Positions 49,862-57,856 of a DNA stretch of 64,000 nucleotides are shown one piece after another. Every line of letters begins with the position of its first letter. Positions within the stretch are counted from its first letter, which is position 1. The DNA comes from Nocardia suismassiliense. GTDB lineage: Bacteria; Actinomycetota; Actinomycetes; Mycobacteriales; Mycobacteriaceae. The stretch is from positions 8,915,087 to 8,979,086 of the forward strand of contig NZ_LT985361.1 of NCBI RefSeq assembly GCF_900269665.1, given 5' to 3'. The notes under the pieces are model-generated. The model worked only from the letters and a program-made list of their open reading frames with translations. It did not search any database and was not told the DNA's origin. A program made the translations under genes and the position numbers.

Positions 49862-51529
49862 GTGACTTCACCCGCTGCCACGAAACCGGCCATCTTGAGC
49901 GTCGATGACGATCCTGGGGTTTCCCGAGCGGTCGTGCGCGACCTGCGGCGCCGCTACGGCGCCGACTACCGGATTCTGCGCGCGGAATCGGGCGCCCAGG
50001 CGCTCGACGCGCTGCGTGAGATGAAACTGCGCGGCCAGCCGGTCGCCGTCTTGATCGCCGACTACCGGATGCCCGGCATGGACGGCATCGAATTCCTCGA
50101 GCAGGCGATGGACCTGCATCCCTACGCGCGCCGGGTACTGCTGACCGCCTACGCCGATACCAGCGCCGCGATCGACGCGATCAACGTGATCGACCTGGAC
50201 CACTATCTGCTCAAGCCGTGGGACCCGCCGGAGGAGAAGCTGTACCCGGTGCTGGACGGCCTGCTCGACGCCTGGCGCAGCAGTGAGCACCGGCCGATCA
50301 CCGAGACCAAGGTGGTCGGCAACCGTTGGTCGCCGCGCTCCTCGGAGGTGCGCGAGTTCCTGGCCCGCAATCAACTGCCCTACCGCTGGTACCTGGCCGA
50401 CGAGCCGGAGGGCGCGCGGCTGCTGGAGGCGGCGGGCGCCGATCCCGAGCGCTGTCCGGTGGTGATCACCGCGGCAGGCGAGGCGCTGGTGCAGCCGTCG
50501 GACAGCCTGCTCGCGGAGAACGTCGGGCTCACCGTCAACGCGACCGGCGACTTCTACGACCTGATCGTGGTCGGCGGCGGGCCCGCGGGTCTGGGCGCCG
50601 CGGTATACGGCGCCTCCGAGGGCCTGCGCACGGTGCTGGTGGAGCGCACCGCGACCGGCGGACAGGCCGGGCAGAGCTCGCGCATCGAGAACTATCTCGG
50701 TTTTCCGGACGGAGTGTCCGGCGGCCAGCTGGCCGATCGGGCGCGGCGACAGGCCGCGAAGTTCGGCGCGGAGGTGATCACCACCCGCGAGGTGGTCGGG
50801 CTCGAGGTGAACGGGTCCGCGCGCACGGTGCGGTTCGCCGACGGCGGCAGGCTGTGCGCGCACACGGTGATCATCGCGACCGGCGTCGACTACCGCCGCC
50901 ATCCGGCCCGCGGCGTGGACGACTTCACCGGGCGCGGTGTCTATTACGGGTCCGCGATGACCGAGGCCTCCGAGTGCGCCGACCGAGATGTGTACATCGT
51001 CGGCGGCGCGAACTCCGCGGGACAGGCGGCGGTGTTCCTGTCGCGCAACGCGAAAACGGTGCACCTGGTCGTCCGGTCCGGCTCGCTGGACAACTCGATG
51101 TCGCACTACCTGGTCCAGCAGATCGCCCAGATTCCGAATATCCAGGTGCACACCAACACCGAGGTGACCGCCGCCGACGGCGACGACCACCTGCAGCAGA
51201 TCGTATTGCGCAACAACGTGTCCGGCGTCGAGGAGAAGGCCGAGGCGGAGCGGCTGTTCCTGTTCATCGGCGCCGCACCGCAAACCGACTGGCTCGACGG
51301 CGTGGTCAAACGCGACGAGGCGGGTTACGTGCTGGCCGGCCCCGATCTGCTGGTCGACGGCGCGCGACCGGCCGGCTGGGAATTGCCGCGGCCGCCGCAT
51401 CATCTGGAGACGAACGTGCCCGGCGTCTTCGTGGCGGGTGACGTGCACGCCGACTCGGCCAAACGCGTCGCCTCGGCGGTCGGTGAGGGTGCGATGGCCG
51501 TCATGCTCGTGCACCGGTACCTCGCGTGA
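49862..51529 (+). CDS. Response regulator fused to thioredoxin-reductase-like enzyme
   Basis: A 555-residue fusion. Residues 1-135 are a REC domain: acidic cluster Asp15-17, phosphoacceptor Asp67 (LIADYRMPGMDG), Thr95 and Lys118 (LLKPW). Residues about 145-225 are a glutaredoxin-like region without CxxC (GNRWSPRSSEVREFL). Residues about 230-555 are a FAD/NAD reductase: FAD motif LIVVGGGPAGLGAAVYGASEG and NAD motif VYIVGGANSAGQAAVFLSRN. The TrxR CxxC motif is absent, with SAMTEASEC in its place, so it is not a standard thioredoxin reductase. GTG start at 49862. It is followed by a histidine kinase, which may phosphorylate its REC domain. Confidence 0.88.
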   Translation: MTSPAATKPAILSVDDDPGVSRAVVRDLRRRYGADYRILRAESGAQALDALREMKLRGQPVAVLIADYRMPGMDGIEFLEQAMDLHPYARRVLLTAYADTSAAIDAINVIDLDHYLLKPWDPPEEKLYPVLDGLLDAWRSSEHRPITETKVVGNRWSPRSSEVREFLARNQLPYRWYLADEPEGARLLEAAGADPERCPVVITAAGEALVQPSDSLLAENVGLTVNATGDFYDLIVVGGGPAGLGAAVYGASEGLRTVLVERTATGGQAGQSSRIENYLGFPDGVSGGQLADRARRQAAKFGAEVITTREVVGLEVNGSARTVRFADGGRLCAHTVIIATGVDYRRHPARGVDDFTGRGVYYGSAMTEASECADRDVYIVGGANSAGQAAVFLSRNAKTVHLVVRSGSLDNSMSHYLVQQIAQIPNIQVHTNTEVTAADGDDHLQQIVLRNNVSGVEEKAEAERLFLFIGAAPQTDWLDGVVKRDEAGYVLAGPDLLVDGARPAGWELPRPPHHLETNVPGVFVAGDVHADSAKRVASAVGEGAMAVMLVHRYLA

Positions 51530-51620
51530 CCGCGGCGCGAGCGACGGGCACGGAGGCGGCAGCCTGCGTAACCACGGAGTGCCCCGGGAGCGCCGCCGAT
51601 CAGACACAGGAGGCTGGCAA

Positions 51621-53129
51621 GTGAATTCGAATGAGACGGCAGGGCGCAGCAGCCGATCGGTCTGCGACCCAGCGGAATTGCGCACCCTGTTCCTGTTCGA
51701 GAAGCTCGACGACGCACAGCTGGACCGGCTGTGCCGGGACGGGCGCATCGAAACCATCGAGCCCGGCGTGGTTTTCCACGAGGGCGAGCCGGCCACCTGC
51801 TTCTATGTGCTGATAGACGGCGAGATCGTGCTGACCAAGCTGTCCGGCGGCACCGAGATCGAACTGGTCCGCACCCAGCACCACGGCGCCTACTCGGGCG
51901 CCTGGATGGCCTACATCGGCGACAAGGTCGACCAGACCTACAACGGCACGATGAAGGTGACGCGCCCGTCCCGGTTCTTCGTGCTCGACGCCTCGACCTT
52001 CGCCGCCATGATGCACGAGTGGTTCCCGATGGCGGTGCACCTGCTGGAGGGCGCCTTCTTCGGCAACCGCAATGCCAACGCGCGCGTCGGCCAGCGCGAG
52101 CGGCTGCTCGCCCTCGGCTCGCTGTCCGCGGGGCTCACGCACGAGCTGAACAATCCCGCCGCGGCCGCGGCGCGCGCGACATCCGGTCTGCGCGAACGGG
52201 TTGCGGGCATGCGGCACAAGCTGGCCATGATGGCCGACGGCAAGTTCGATACCGCGTCACTCGGCGCGCTGGTGCGGCTACAGGAGGAGGCCGCGGCCCA
52301 GGTGGCCAAGGCGCCGGAGCTGACGCCGATGGAGGCCGCCGACCGCGAAGACGTGCTCGGCGAGTGGCTGGAGGAGCACGGCATCAGCGACGGCTGGAAC
52401 CTCGCGCCGAACTTCGTGCAGGCCGGATTCGACGTCGACTGGCTCGAACGGGTGTCGGCAACCCTGGAGGGCTGCACCGAGCAGGTGCTCCAGGGCGCGA
52501 TCCGCTGGCTGAACTACACCATCGAGACCGAGCTGCTGATGAACGAGATCGCCGACTCGACGACGCGCATCTCATCGCTGGTCAATGCGGCCAAGCAGTA
52601 CTCCCAGATGGATCGGGCGCCGTTCCAGGTGGTGGACATCCACGACCTGCTCGACAGCACCCTGGTGATGCTCAGCCGCAAGATCGGCGACGGGGTCGAG
52701 GTGGTCAAGGACTACGACCGCGCACTGCCCGAAGTGCCTTGCTACGCAGCGGAATTGAATCAGGTGTGGACCAACCTGATCGACAACGCGGTGTACGCGA
52801 TGAACGGCCAGGGCACGCTCACTATTCGTACCAGGCACGAAAACGACTGTGCCGTCATCGAAATCGGCGACTCCGGCCCCGGGATTCCGGAGGAGGTGCG
52901 CAGCCGGATCTTCGAGCCGTTCTTCACCACCAAGCCGATGGGCGAGGGCACCGGACTCGGCTTGGACATCTCGTTCCGAATAGTGGTGAACAAGCACGAC
53001 GGCGACATCCAGGTCGACTCCGAACCGGGCAACACCCGGTTCACCGTCTGGCTGCCGCTGAACCGCACGCCGGACGAGCCGGCGGCGGAGAATGTCGAAC
53101 CCGAATCCACCGTAGGAGGTCAACGATGA
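51621..53129 (+). CDS. Cyclic-nucleotide-domain histidine kinase
   Basis: A 502-residue cytosolic sensor kinase. Residues about 20-140 are a cyclic-nucleotide-binding (Crp-like) domain (EPGVVFHEGEPATCFYVLIDGEIVL). The dimerisation/phosphoacceptor helix has LSAGLTHELNNPAAAA with His174 as the likely phosphorylation site. The C-terminal HATPase domain has NLIDNAVYAMNG, GDSGPGIPEEV and GEGTGLGLDISFRIV. GTG at 51621 with a perfect AGGAGG 7 nt before it. No membrane segments. It is 91 nt after the REC-TrxR gene and overlaps the UBP gene by 4 nt, so the three form one operon. The ligand could be cAMP or another nucleotide. Confidence 0.9.
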   Translation: MNSNETAGRSSRSVCDPAELRTLFLFEKLDDAQLDRLCRDGRIETIEPGVVFHEGEPATCFYVLIDGEIVLTKLSGGTEIELVRTQHHGAYSGAWMAYIGDKVDQTYNGTMKVTRPSRFFVLDASTFAAMMHEWFPMAVHLLEGAFFGNRNANARVGQRERLLALGSLSAGLTHELNNPAAAAARATSGLRERVAGMRHKLAMMADGKFDTASLGALVRLQEEAAAQVAKAPELTPMEAADREDVLGEWLEEHGISDGWNLAPNFVQAGFDVDWLERVSATLEGCTEQVLQGAIRWLNYTIETELLMNEIADSTTRISSLVNAAKQYSQMDRAPFQVVDIHDLLDSTLVMLSRKIGDGVEVVKDYDRALPEVPCYAAELNQVWTNLIDNAVYAMNGQGTLTIRTRHENDCAVIEIGDSGPGIPEEVRSRIFEPFFTTKPMGEGTGLGLDISFRIVVNKHDGDIQVDSEPGNTRFTVWLPLNRTPDEPAAENVEPESTVGGQR

Positions 53130-53479
53130 CGCAGGAGTTCGAGGGCATCGATACGGCGGTGCCGCCTACCGGCACCGGTTGTGTGGAATGCGAAGCGGCG
53201 CAGGGTTGGTGGGTGCATCTGCGCCGCTGTGCCCAGTGCGGGCACGTCGGCTGCTGTGACAGCTCGCCGGACCAGCACGCCAGCCAGCACGCGAAAGACA
53301 CCGGCCACCCGTTCGTGCAGAGCTTCGAGCCGGGCGAGGACTGGTACTGGAACTTCCGGACCGAGCAGATGTACGGCGACGGACCGGAACTCACTCCGCC
53401 GCACAGTCACCCCGCCGATCAGGGTGTGCCCGGCCCGCGCGACCGGGTCCCCGCGGACTGGCAAGCACACATCCACTGA
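53126..53479 (+). CDS. UBP-type zinc finger protein
   Basis: A 117-residue protein consisting almost entirely of a ZnF-UBP domain. Zinc ligands are Cys19, Cys22, Cys35, Cys38, Cys43, Cys44, His51, His55 and His61, in the order and spacing of the eukaryotic ubiquitin-specific-protease finger, followed by the conserved EPGEDWYWNF. In eukaryotes the domain binds the free C-terminal Gly-Gly of ubiquitin. In bacteria its ligand is unknown. The ATG overlaps the kinase stop (ATGA). It completes a three-gene redox/signalling operon. Whether it binds Pup or any Gly-Gly-type tail is speculation. Confidence 0.92.
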   Translation: MTQEFEGIDTAVPPTGTGCVECEAAQGWWVHLRRCAQCGHVGCCDSSPDQHASQHAKDTGHPFVQSFEPGEDWYWNFRTEQMYGDGPELTPPHSHPADQGVPGPRDRVPADWQAHIH

Positions 53480-53552
53480 GCCGCGCCGACCCGGTACGCT
53501 GCACCGAACGCGCCGGAGGTTCCGGCACACGATCCACCGGGGAAAGCACGGT

Positions 53553-53981
53553 ATGAAGCGAACTTCCGCCATCGTCCTGGCCATCGGGACGGTGGCTCTG
53601 CTGGCAGGCTGCGGCCAGTCCGCGGACGATTCCAGCGATGCGAACGGTCTGCGCAAGGGCTCGGCCACGAGTACCACCTCGGCCGCGCGGTCATCGTCGC
53701 CGGCCGCCGCGCCGAGCGCCCCCGGCAGCGCGCCGACCGCCGGGCAGCCGGGCACCCCCGCGTCCACCGAGCCGTCGCAGACCAGCTGCGCCGAGTTCAA
53801 GAAGCTGGACAACGACGCGCAGAAGGCGCTGATCGAGCAGATCGTCGCCGAGCACCCGGACAGCACGTTCGCGGGTAGCCCGAACGTCGCGCTGGGCACG
53901 GCGAAGCTGGTCTGCCTGTCCGGCAGCGTGGCCGAGACGCCGGTCGCGGTGGCCGCCGGGATCGTGCCCAAGAACAAGTAG
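53553..53981 (+). CDS. Putative lipoprotein
   Basis: A 142-residue exported lipoprotein with signal MKRTSAIVLAIGTVALLAGC (lipobox LLAGC). A Ser/Thr/Ala/Pro-rich low-complexity linker spans about 30-75, followed by a small folded tail (CAEFKKLDNDAQKALIEQIVAEHP and LVCLSGSVAETP) with two Cys that may pair. No known domain. It lies between the UBP gene (74 nt) and the Cdc48-like gene (45 nt) on the same strand and may be a separate short transcript. Function unknown. Confidence 0.8.
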   Translation: MKRTSAIVLAIGTVALLAGCGQSADDSSDANGLRKGSATSTTSAARSSSPAAAPSAPGSAPTAGQPGTPASTEPSQTSCAEFKKLDNDAQKALIEQIVAEHPDSTFAGSPNVALGTAKLVCLSGSVAETPVAVAAGIVPKNK

Positions 53982-54026
53982 CACCGGCCCGTCCCCCACG
54001 GTGGCGCGGCGCGGCAGAATGGCACA

Positions 54027-56327
54027 GTGGCAGAACTGGCGCTCACCGCTCGATTGAATCCCTCCGCTGCCGACGCACGCCGCGGCGTGGTGCGGCTGCA
54101 TCCGGAGGCGCTGACCGCGCTCGGGTTGCGTGAGTGGGACGGCATCGCGCTGGTCGGCGCGCGCCGCACCGCCGCGGTGGTCGGCGTCGCACCCTCGGGC
54201 ACCCCCGCGGGAGTGGCGCTGCTCGACGACGTGACGTTGTCCAATGCGGGCCTGCGCGAGGACGCGACGGTGGTGGTCGCGCCGGTCACCGTCTACGGCG
54301 CCAAGCAGATCTCGGTGAGCGGCTCGGTGCACGCCACCCGCACCATTCCGGCGGCGACGCTGCGCCAGGCGCTGCTGGGCAAGGTGGTGACGGTCGGCGA
54401 CACGGTCTCGCTGCTGCCGCGTGATCTGAGCCCGGAGATCAGCTCCGCCGCGGCCTCGCAGGCCCTCTCGCGCACCTTCGGCATCGCGTGGACCACCGAA
54501 CTGCTCACCGTCACCGCCACCGATCCGCGCGGACCGGTCAGCGTGCAGCCGAACACGGCGGTCGTCTGGGGCGCGGGCGTGGTGGCGGCCAGGGACGCGG
54601 CCGACCGAGCGCTGGCCGGTGCGCCGATCCCGCCGGGCGAGGCCTCGCGCGGCGCGACCGAGGCGGCGGCCTTCGACGGCGCGGCGGTCGCGCACGGTGC
54701 GTCGAACGGCCGGAGCGCGGCCACCCGGCACACCGATCCGCTGATCACCGTCAAGGATCTGGCGGGTGCGCACAGCCAGGCGACCAAGCTCGCCGAGTGG
54801 CTCAGCCTCGCCCTCGACGAACCCGAGCTGCTCAAAACCCTCGGCGCCACACCACATCTCGGCGTCCTGATCACCGGCCCGGCCGGCGTCGGCAAGGCCA
54901 CGCTGGCCCGCGCGGTCACCGCACCGCGCCGCATCGTCGAGCTGGACGGCCCCACCATCGGGGCCGCGGAGAGCGGCACCCGGCTGCGCGAGGTGGCCGA
55001 GGCGGTGGCCGAGGTCTGTTCCGGACAGGGCGGCATCCTGCTGATCACCGATATCGACGCGCTGCTGCCCGCGCAGGCCGAACCGGTCGCTACCCTCATC
55101 CTGGATCAGCTGCGTGGCGCGGTCGCCGAGCCGTCCGTCGCCCTCTTGGCCACCACGGCGCACCCCGCCGGGATCGACCCCCGGCTGCGCGCGCCCGACC
55201 TCTGCGACCGGGAATTGGCGCTCGCACTACCCACCGCCGCGGTCCGCAAGTCGCTGCTGGAACAGCTGCTGCGCCGGGTGCCGACCGCCGGCCTGAAACT
55301 CGACGAAATCGCCGCCCGCACACCGGGATTCGTGGTCTCCGACCTGGCCGCGGTGTGCCGGGAGGCGGCGCTGCGGGCGGCCTCGCGGGCGAGCAAGGAG
55401 CACAGCGATCCGCAACTGACCCAGGAAGATCTGCTCGGCGCGCTGAAAGTCATTCGGCCACTGTCGCGTTCGGGGATGGACGAGCCCGCCATCGGCAGCC
55501 TCGGCCTGGACGAGGTCGGCGACATGGTGGAGACCAAGCAGGCGCTGACCGAAACGGTGTTGTGGCCGCTGCGCCATCCGGATTCGTTCGCGCGCCTCGG
55601 CATCGATCCACCGCGCGGGGTGCTGCTCTACGGTCCGCCGGGGTGCGGCAAGACCTTTCTGGTGCGCGCGCTGGCCAGCACCGGCCAGCTCAGCGTGCAC
55701 ACGGTGAAGGGCGCCGAGCTGATGGACAAGTGGGTCGGCTCCTCCGAGCGCGCGGTACGCGAATTGTTCCAGCGCGCACGCGATTCCGCGCCGTCGCTGA
55801 TCTTCCTCGACGAGGTCGACGCGCTGGCGCCGCGGCGCGGCCAGAGCGGGGATTCCGGCGTGGGCGACCGGGTGGTCGCCGCCTTGCTCACCGAACTCGA
55901 CGGAGTGGAACCGCTGCGCGATGTGGTGGTGCTCGGCGCGACCAACCGCCCGGAGCTGATCGACCCGGCGCTGCTGCGGCCCGGGCGGCTGGAGCGGCTG
56001 GTGTTCGTGCCGCCGCCGGACAGCGCGGCGCGGCTGGAGATCCTGCGGACCGCGGGGCGCTCGGTGCCGCTGGCCGCGGATGTCGACCTCGCCGCCCTGG
56101 CCCGCAAGCTCGACGGCTACTCCGCGGCGGACTGCGTAGCAATGCTGCGCGAGGCCGCGCTGACGGCGATGCGCCGTGACCTGGACGCCGCGGATGTCAC
56201 CGCGGCGGACGTGGCGGCGGCGCGCACTGTCGTCCGGCCCTCTCTCGACGCACTGCAAGTGGAGTCGCTGCGCCGCTACGCGGAGACGCGCGGCCAGCCG
56301 ACAGGCAGCGAGGGCCGGTACCTATAA
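54027..56327 (+). CDS. Cdc48/p97-like AAA ATPase (Rv0435c/Msm0858 type)
   Basis: A 766-residue AAA ATPase with an N-terminal double-psi-barrel domain (about 1-190: LNPSAADARRGVVRLHPEAL) followed by two AAA modules. D2 (about 500-766) is intact: Walker A GPPGCGKT (536-543), Walker B LIFLDEVDAL (Asp595-Glu596), sensor ATNRPELIDPALLRPGRLERL. D1 (about 275-450) is degenerate: its Walker A reads GPAGVGKAT with Ala in the Ser/Thr position and Walker B ends TDID instead of DE. Mycobacterial Msm0858/Rv0435c is the closest known relative, a p97-like unfoldase or segregase. GTG start. Client proteins are unknown. Confidence 0.9.
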   Translation: MAELALTARLNPSAADARRGVVRLHPEALTALGLREWDGIALVGARRTAAVVGVAPSGTPAGVALLDDVTLSNAGLREDATVVVAPVTVYGAKQISVSGSVHATRTIPAATLRQALLGKVVTVGDTVSLLPRDLSPEISSAAASQALSRTFGIAWTTELLTVTATDPRGPVSVQPNTAVVWGAGVVAARDAADRALAGAPIPPGEASRGATEAAAFDGAAVAHGASNGRSAATRHTDPLITVKDLAGAHSQATKLAEWLSLALDEPELLKTLGATPHLGVLITGPAGVGKATLARAVTAPRRIVELDGPTIGAAESGTRLREVAEAVAEVCSGQGGILLITDIDALLPAQAEPVATLILDQLRGAVAEPSVALLATTAHPAGIDPRLRAPDLCDRELALALPTAAVRKSLLEQLLRRVPTAGLKLDEIAARTPGFVVSDLAAVCREAALRAASRASKEHSDPQLTQEDLLGALKVIRPLSRSGMDEPAIGSLGLDEVGDMVETKQALTETVLWPLRHPDSFARLGIDPPRGVLLYGPPGCGKTFLVRALASTGQLSVHTVKGAELMDKWVGSSERAVRELFQRARDSAPSLIFLDEVDALAPRRGQSGDSGVGDRVVAALLTELDGVEPLRDVVVLGATNRPELIDPALLRPGRLERLVFVPPPDSAARLEILRTAGRSVPLAADVDLAALARKLDGYSAADCVAMLREAALTAMRRDLDAADVTAADVAAARTVVRPSLDALQVESLRRYAETRGQPTGSEGRYL

Positions 56328-56439
56328 TTCGGCAACCTCGCCGTAATCGCACTTTCCTGGCATTTCGCCCATTTCGACATGCGTTGGCAATGTGTGGGCA
56401 ATCACAGATTCGCCGGTCGCGCGCAGGTATGTTCGGCCT

Positions 56440-57744
56440 GTGCGGCGGATGGGCAATGCGTTCGACGCGATCACGGTGTTCTTCAGCGCCGCGGTCGCGG
56501 GTGTGACGCTGTTCCTGCCGGTCACCTTCGCCTCGATCCGGGAGAGCACGCCCTATCAGCTGGCGAACCTGTGGAACAGCGTGCCGCGTGGCGCGGCCAT
56601 CGGGGTGATCGTCGCGGTCGCCGTCGCGGTGGTCGTCGGCGTCACCGCACGCCCGGCGACCGCGTGGGTGGTCGCCCTGGTCGGCACCGTCGCGCAGCTG
56701 ATCAATCACATTGCCGGGCACAATGCCTCCTCGGCCGACATGCTGACCACCCAGAACTACATCGACGCGGTGTGCGCGGGGATCGTGCTCGGCGGGCTCG
56801 GTGTCGCGGCACTGCGCACGCCGGTGCTCGCCGCGGCGTTCGCGCTCGGCGGTGTCGGGTTCTTCGTATTCAGCGACCTCGCGGATGTCCTCGATATCAA
56901 TGACGATCCGTTCGACGTGCTGGAGTCGCCGCCCAGCTGGCTGATCGTGCTGGTGCTGGCGCTGTTGATCGTCAGTGCCCTGCGCAATCGCGCCAGGATC
57001 GGCGAGCCCGAGCCGCTGCGGCTGTCGATCGAACTACCGGTGGCGCCGATCCTCGCGGCGATGGTGCTGGCCCTGGTGATCCTCGCGGTCACCGAGTGGC
57101 TGCAACGGCAGTACATCACCGCGCCCGCCATCAACCACGCGGTCGATATCGGGTTCACCGCCGCCGCCACCGTGTGCGCCGCGACCGCGGCGGCGATGCT
57201 GCTGCCCGGCCGCGACGGGTACGGCGTCTATCTCGCGGTCAGTCTGACCGCGACCGCCGATGCCTTCGGCTACGCCCATCGGCCCGGCTGGAGCGTCTGG
57301 ATCCTGCTCGCGCTGGCCACCGTCGGCATGCTCGCGGGCGCCCGCATGCCCTCGGCGCCCTTGGCCGTCACCCTGCTCGCCGGCCTCGCCGTTTTCGCCA
57401 TTCTCGTGCCGCCGGAATCGAACTGGATCCTTTTCTCGGCGGGCAGCGTGGTGCTCGCGCTCACCGCGGGCTATTGCTGCGCCACCGCCCGGCCACGCCA
57501 TGCTCCCAGCGGCGTGCTGGCGATTGCCGCTCTGTACCTGCCGACGGTCATCTCCGTGTTGCCCGACGACAACAAGAGCTGGCAGCTGCCCGACGGCGCG
57601 GCCCACGACTCGACCCCCGGGCGGGCCGCACTGGCCATCGTGCTCGGCAGCGCGGTCGGCCTCGCCGTGCTGCACCGCTTCCGGCCGCGCGGCCGCCCGC
57701 AATCGACCGACCCCGCGGCGGACGCGGCGTTAGCGGATATATAG
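56440..57744 (+). CDS. Polytopic membrane protein of unknown function
   Basis: A 434-residue protein with about twelve hydrophobic segments, beginning VRRMGNAFDAITVFFSAAVAGVTLFLPVTF from a GTG at 56440 (MGN at 56449 is an alternative). Clear helices include AAIGVIVAVAVAVVVGVTA, LIVLVLALLIVSA, ILAAMVLALVILAVTEWL and ILFSAGSVVLALTAGYCC. No transporter signature motif is recognisable, and the polar segments are short. It follows the Cdc48-like gene by 112 nt on the same strand. A hairpin follows the stop. No function is proposed. Confidence 0.75.
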   Translation: MRRMGNAFDAITVFFSAAVAGVTLFLPVTFASIRESTPYQLANLWNSVPRGAAIGVIVAVAVAVVVGVTARPATAWVVALVGTVAQLINHIAGHNASSADMLTTQNYIDAVCAGIVLGGLGVAALRTPVLAAAFALGGVGFFVFSDLADVLDINDDPFDVLESPPSWLIVLVLALLIVSALRNRARIGEPEPLRLSIELPVAPILAAMVLALVILAVTEWLQRQYITAPAINHAVDIGFTAAATVCAATAAAMLLPGRDGYGVYLAVSLTATADAFGYAHRPGWSVWILLALATVGMLAGARMPSAPLAVTLLAGLAVFAILVPPESNWILFSAGSVVLALTAGYCCATARPRHAPSGVLAIAALYLPTVISVLPDDNKSWQLPDGAAHDSTPGRAALAIVLGSAVGLAVLHRFRPRGRPQSTDPAADAALADI

Positions 57745-57748
57745 CCCC

Positions 57749-57771
57749 GGCGTCGTCATATAGCCGACGCC
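57749..57771. terminator. Hairpin after membrane protein gene
   Basis: GGCGTCG (57749-57755) pairs with CGACGCC (57765-57771) around a 9-nt AT-rich loop, just after the stop at 57744 and before the mrp operon. There is no T-run. Confidence 0.5.
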
Positions 57772-57856
57772 ATACCCGGCGAGTACGCGGAAATCCCCAG
57801 GCTCCACGTAGGATTGTCCCGCACCACCCCGCCGCCCCTACCCGACGGAGTGTAGT

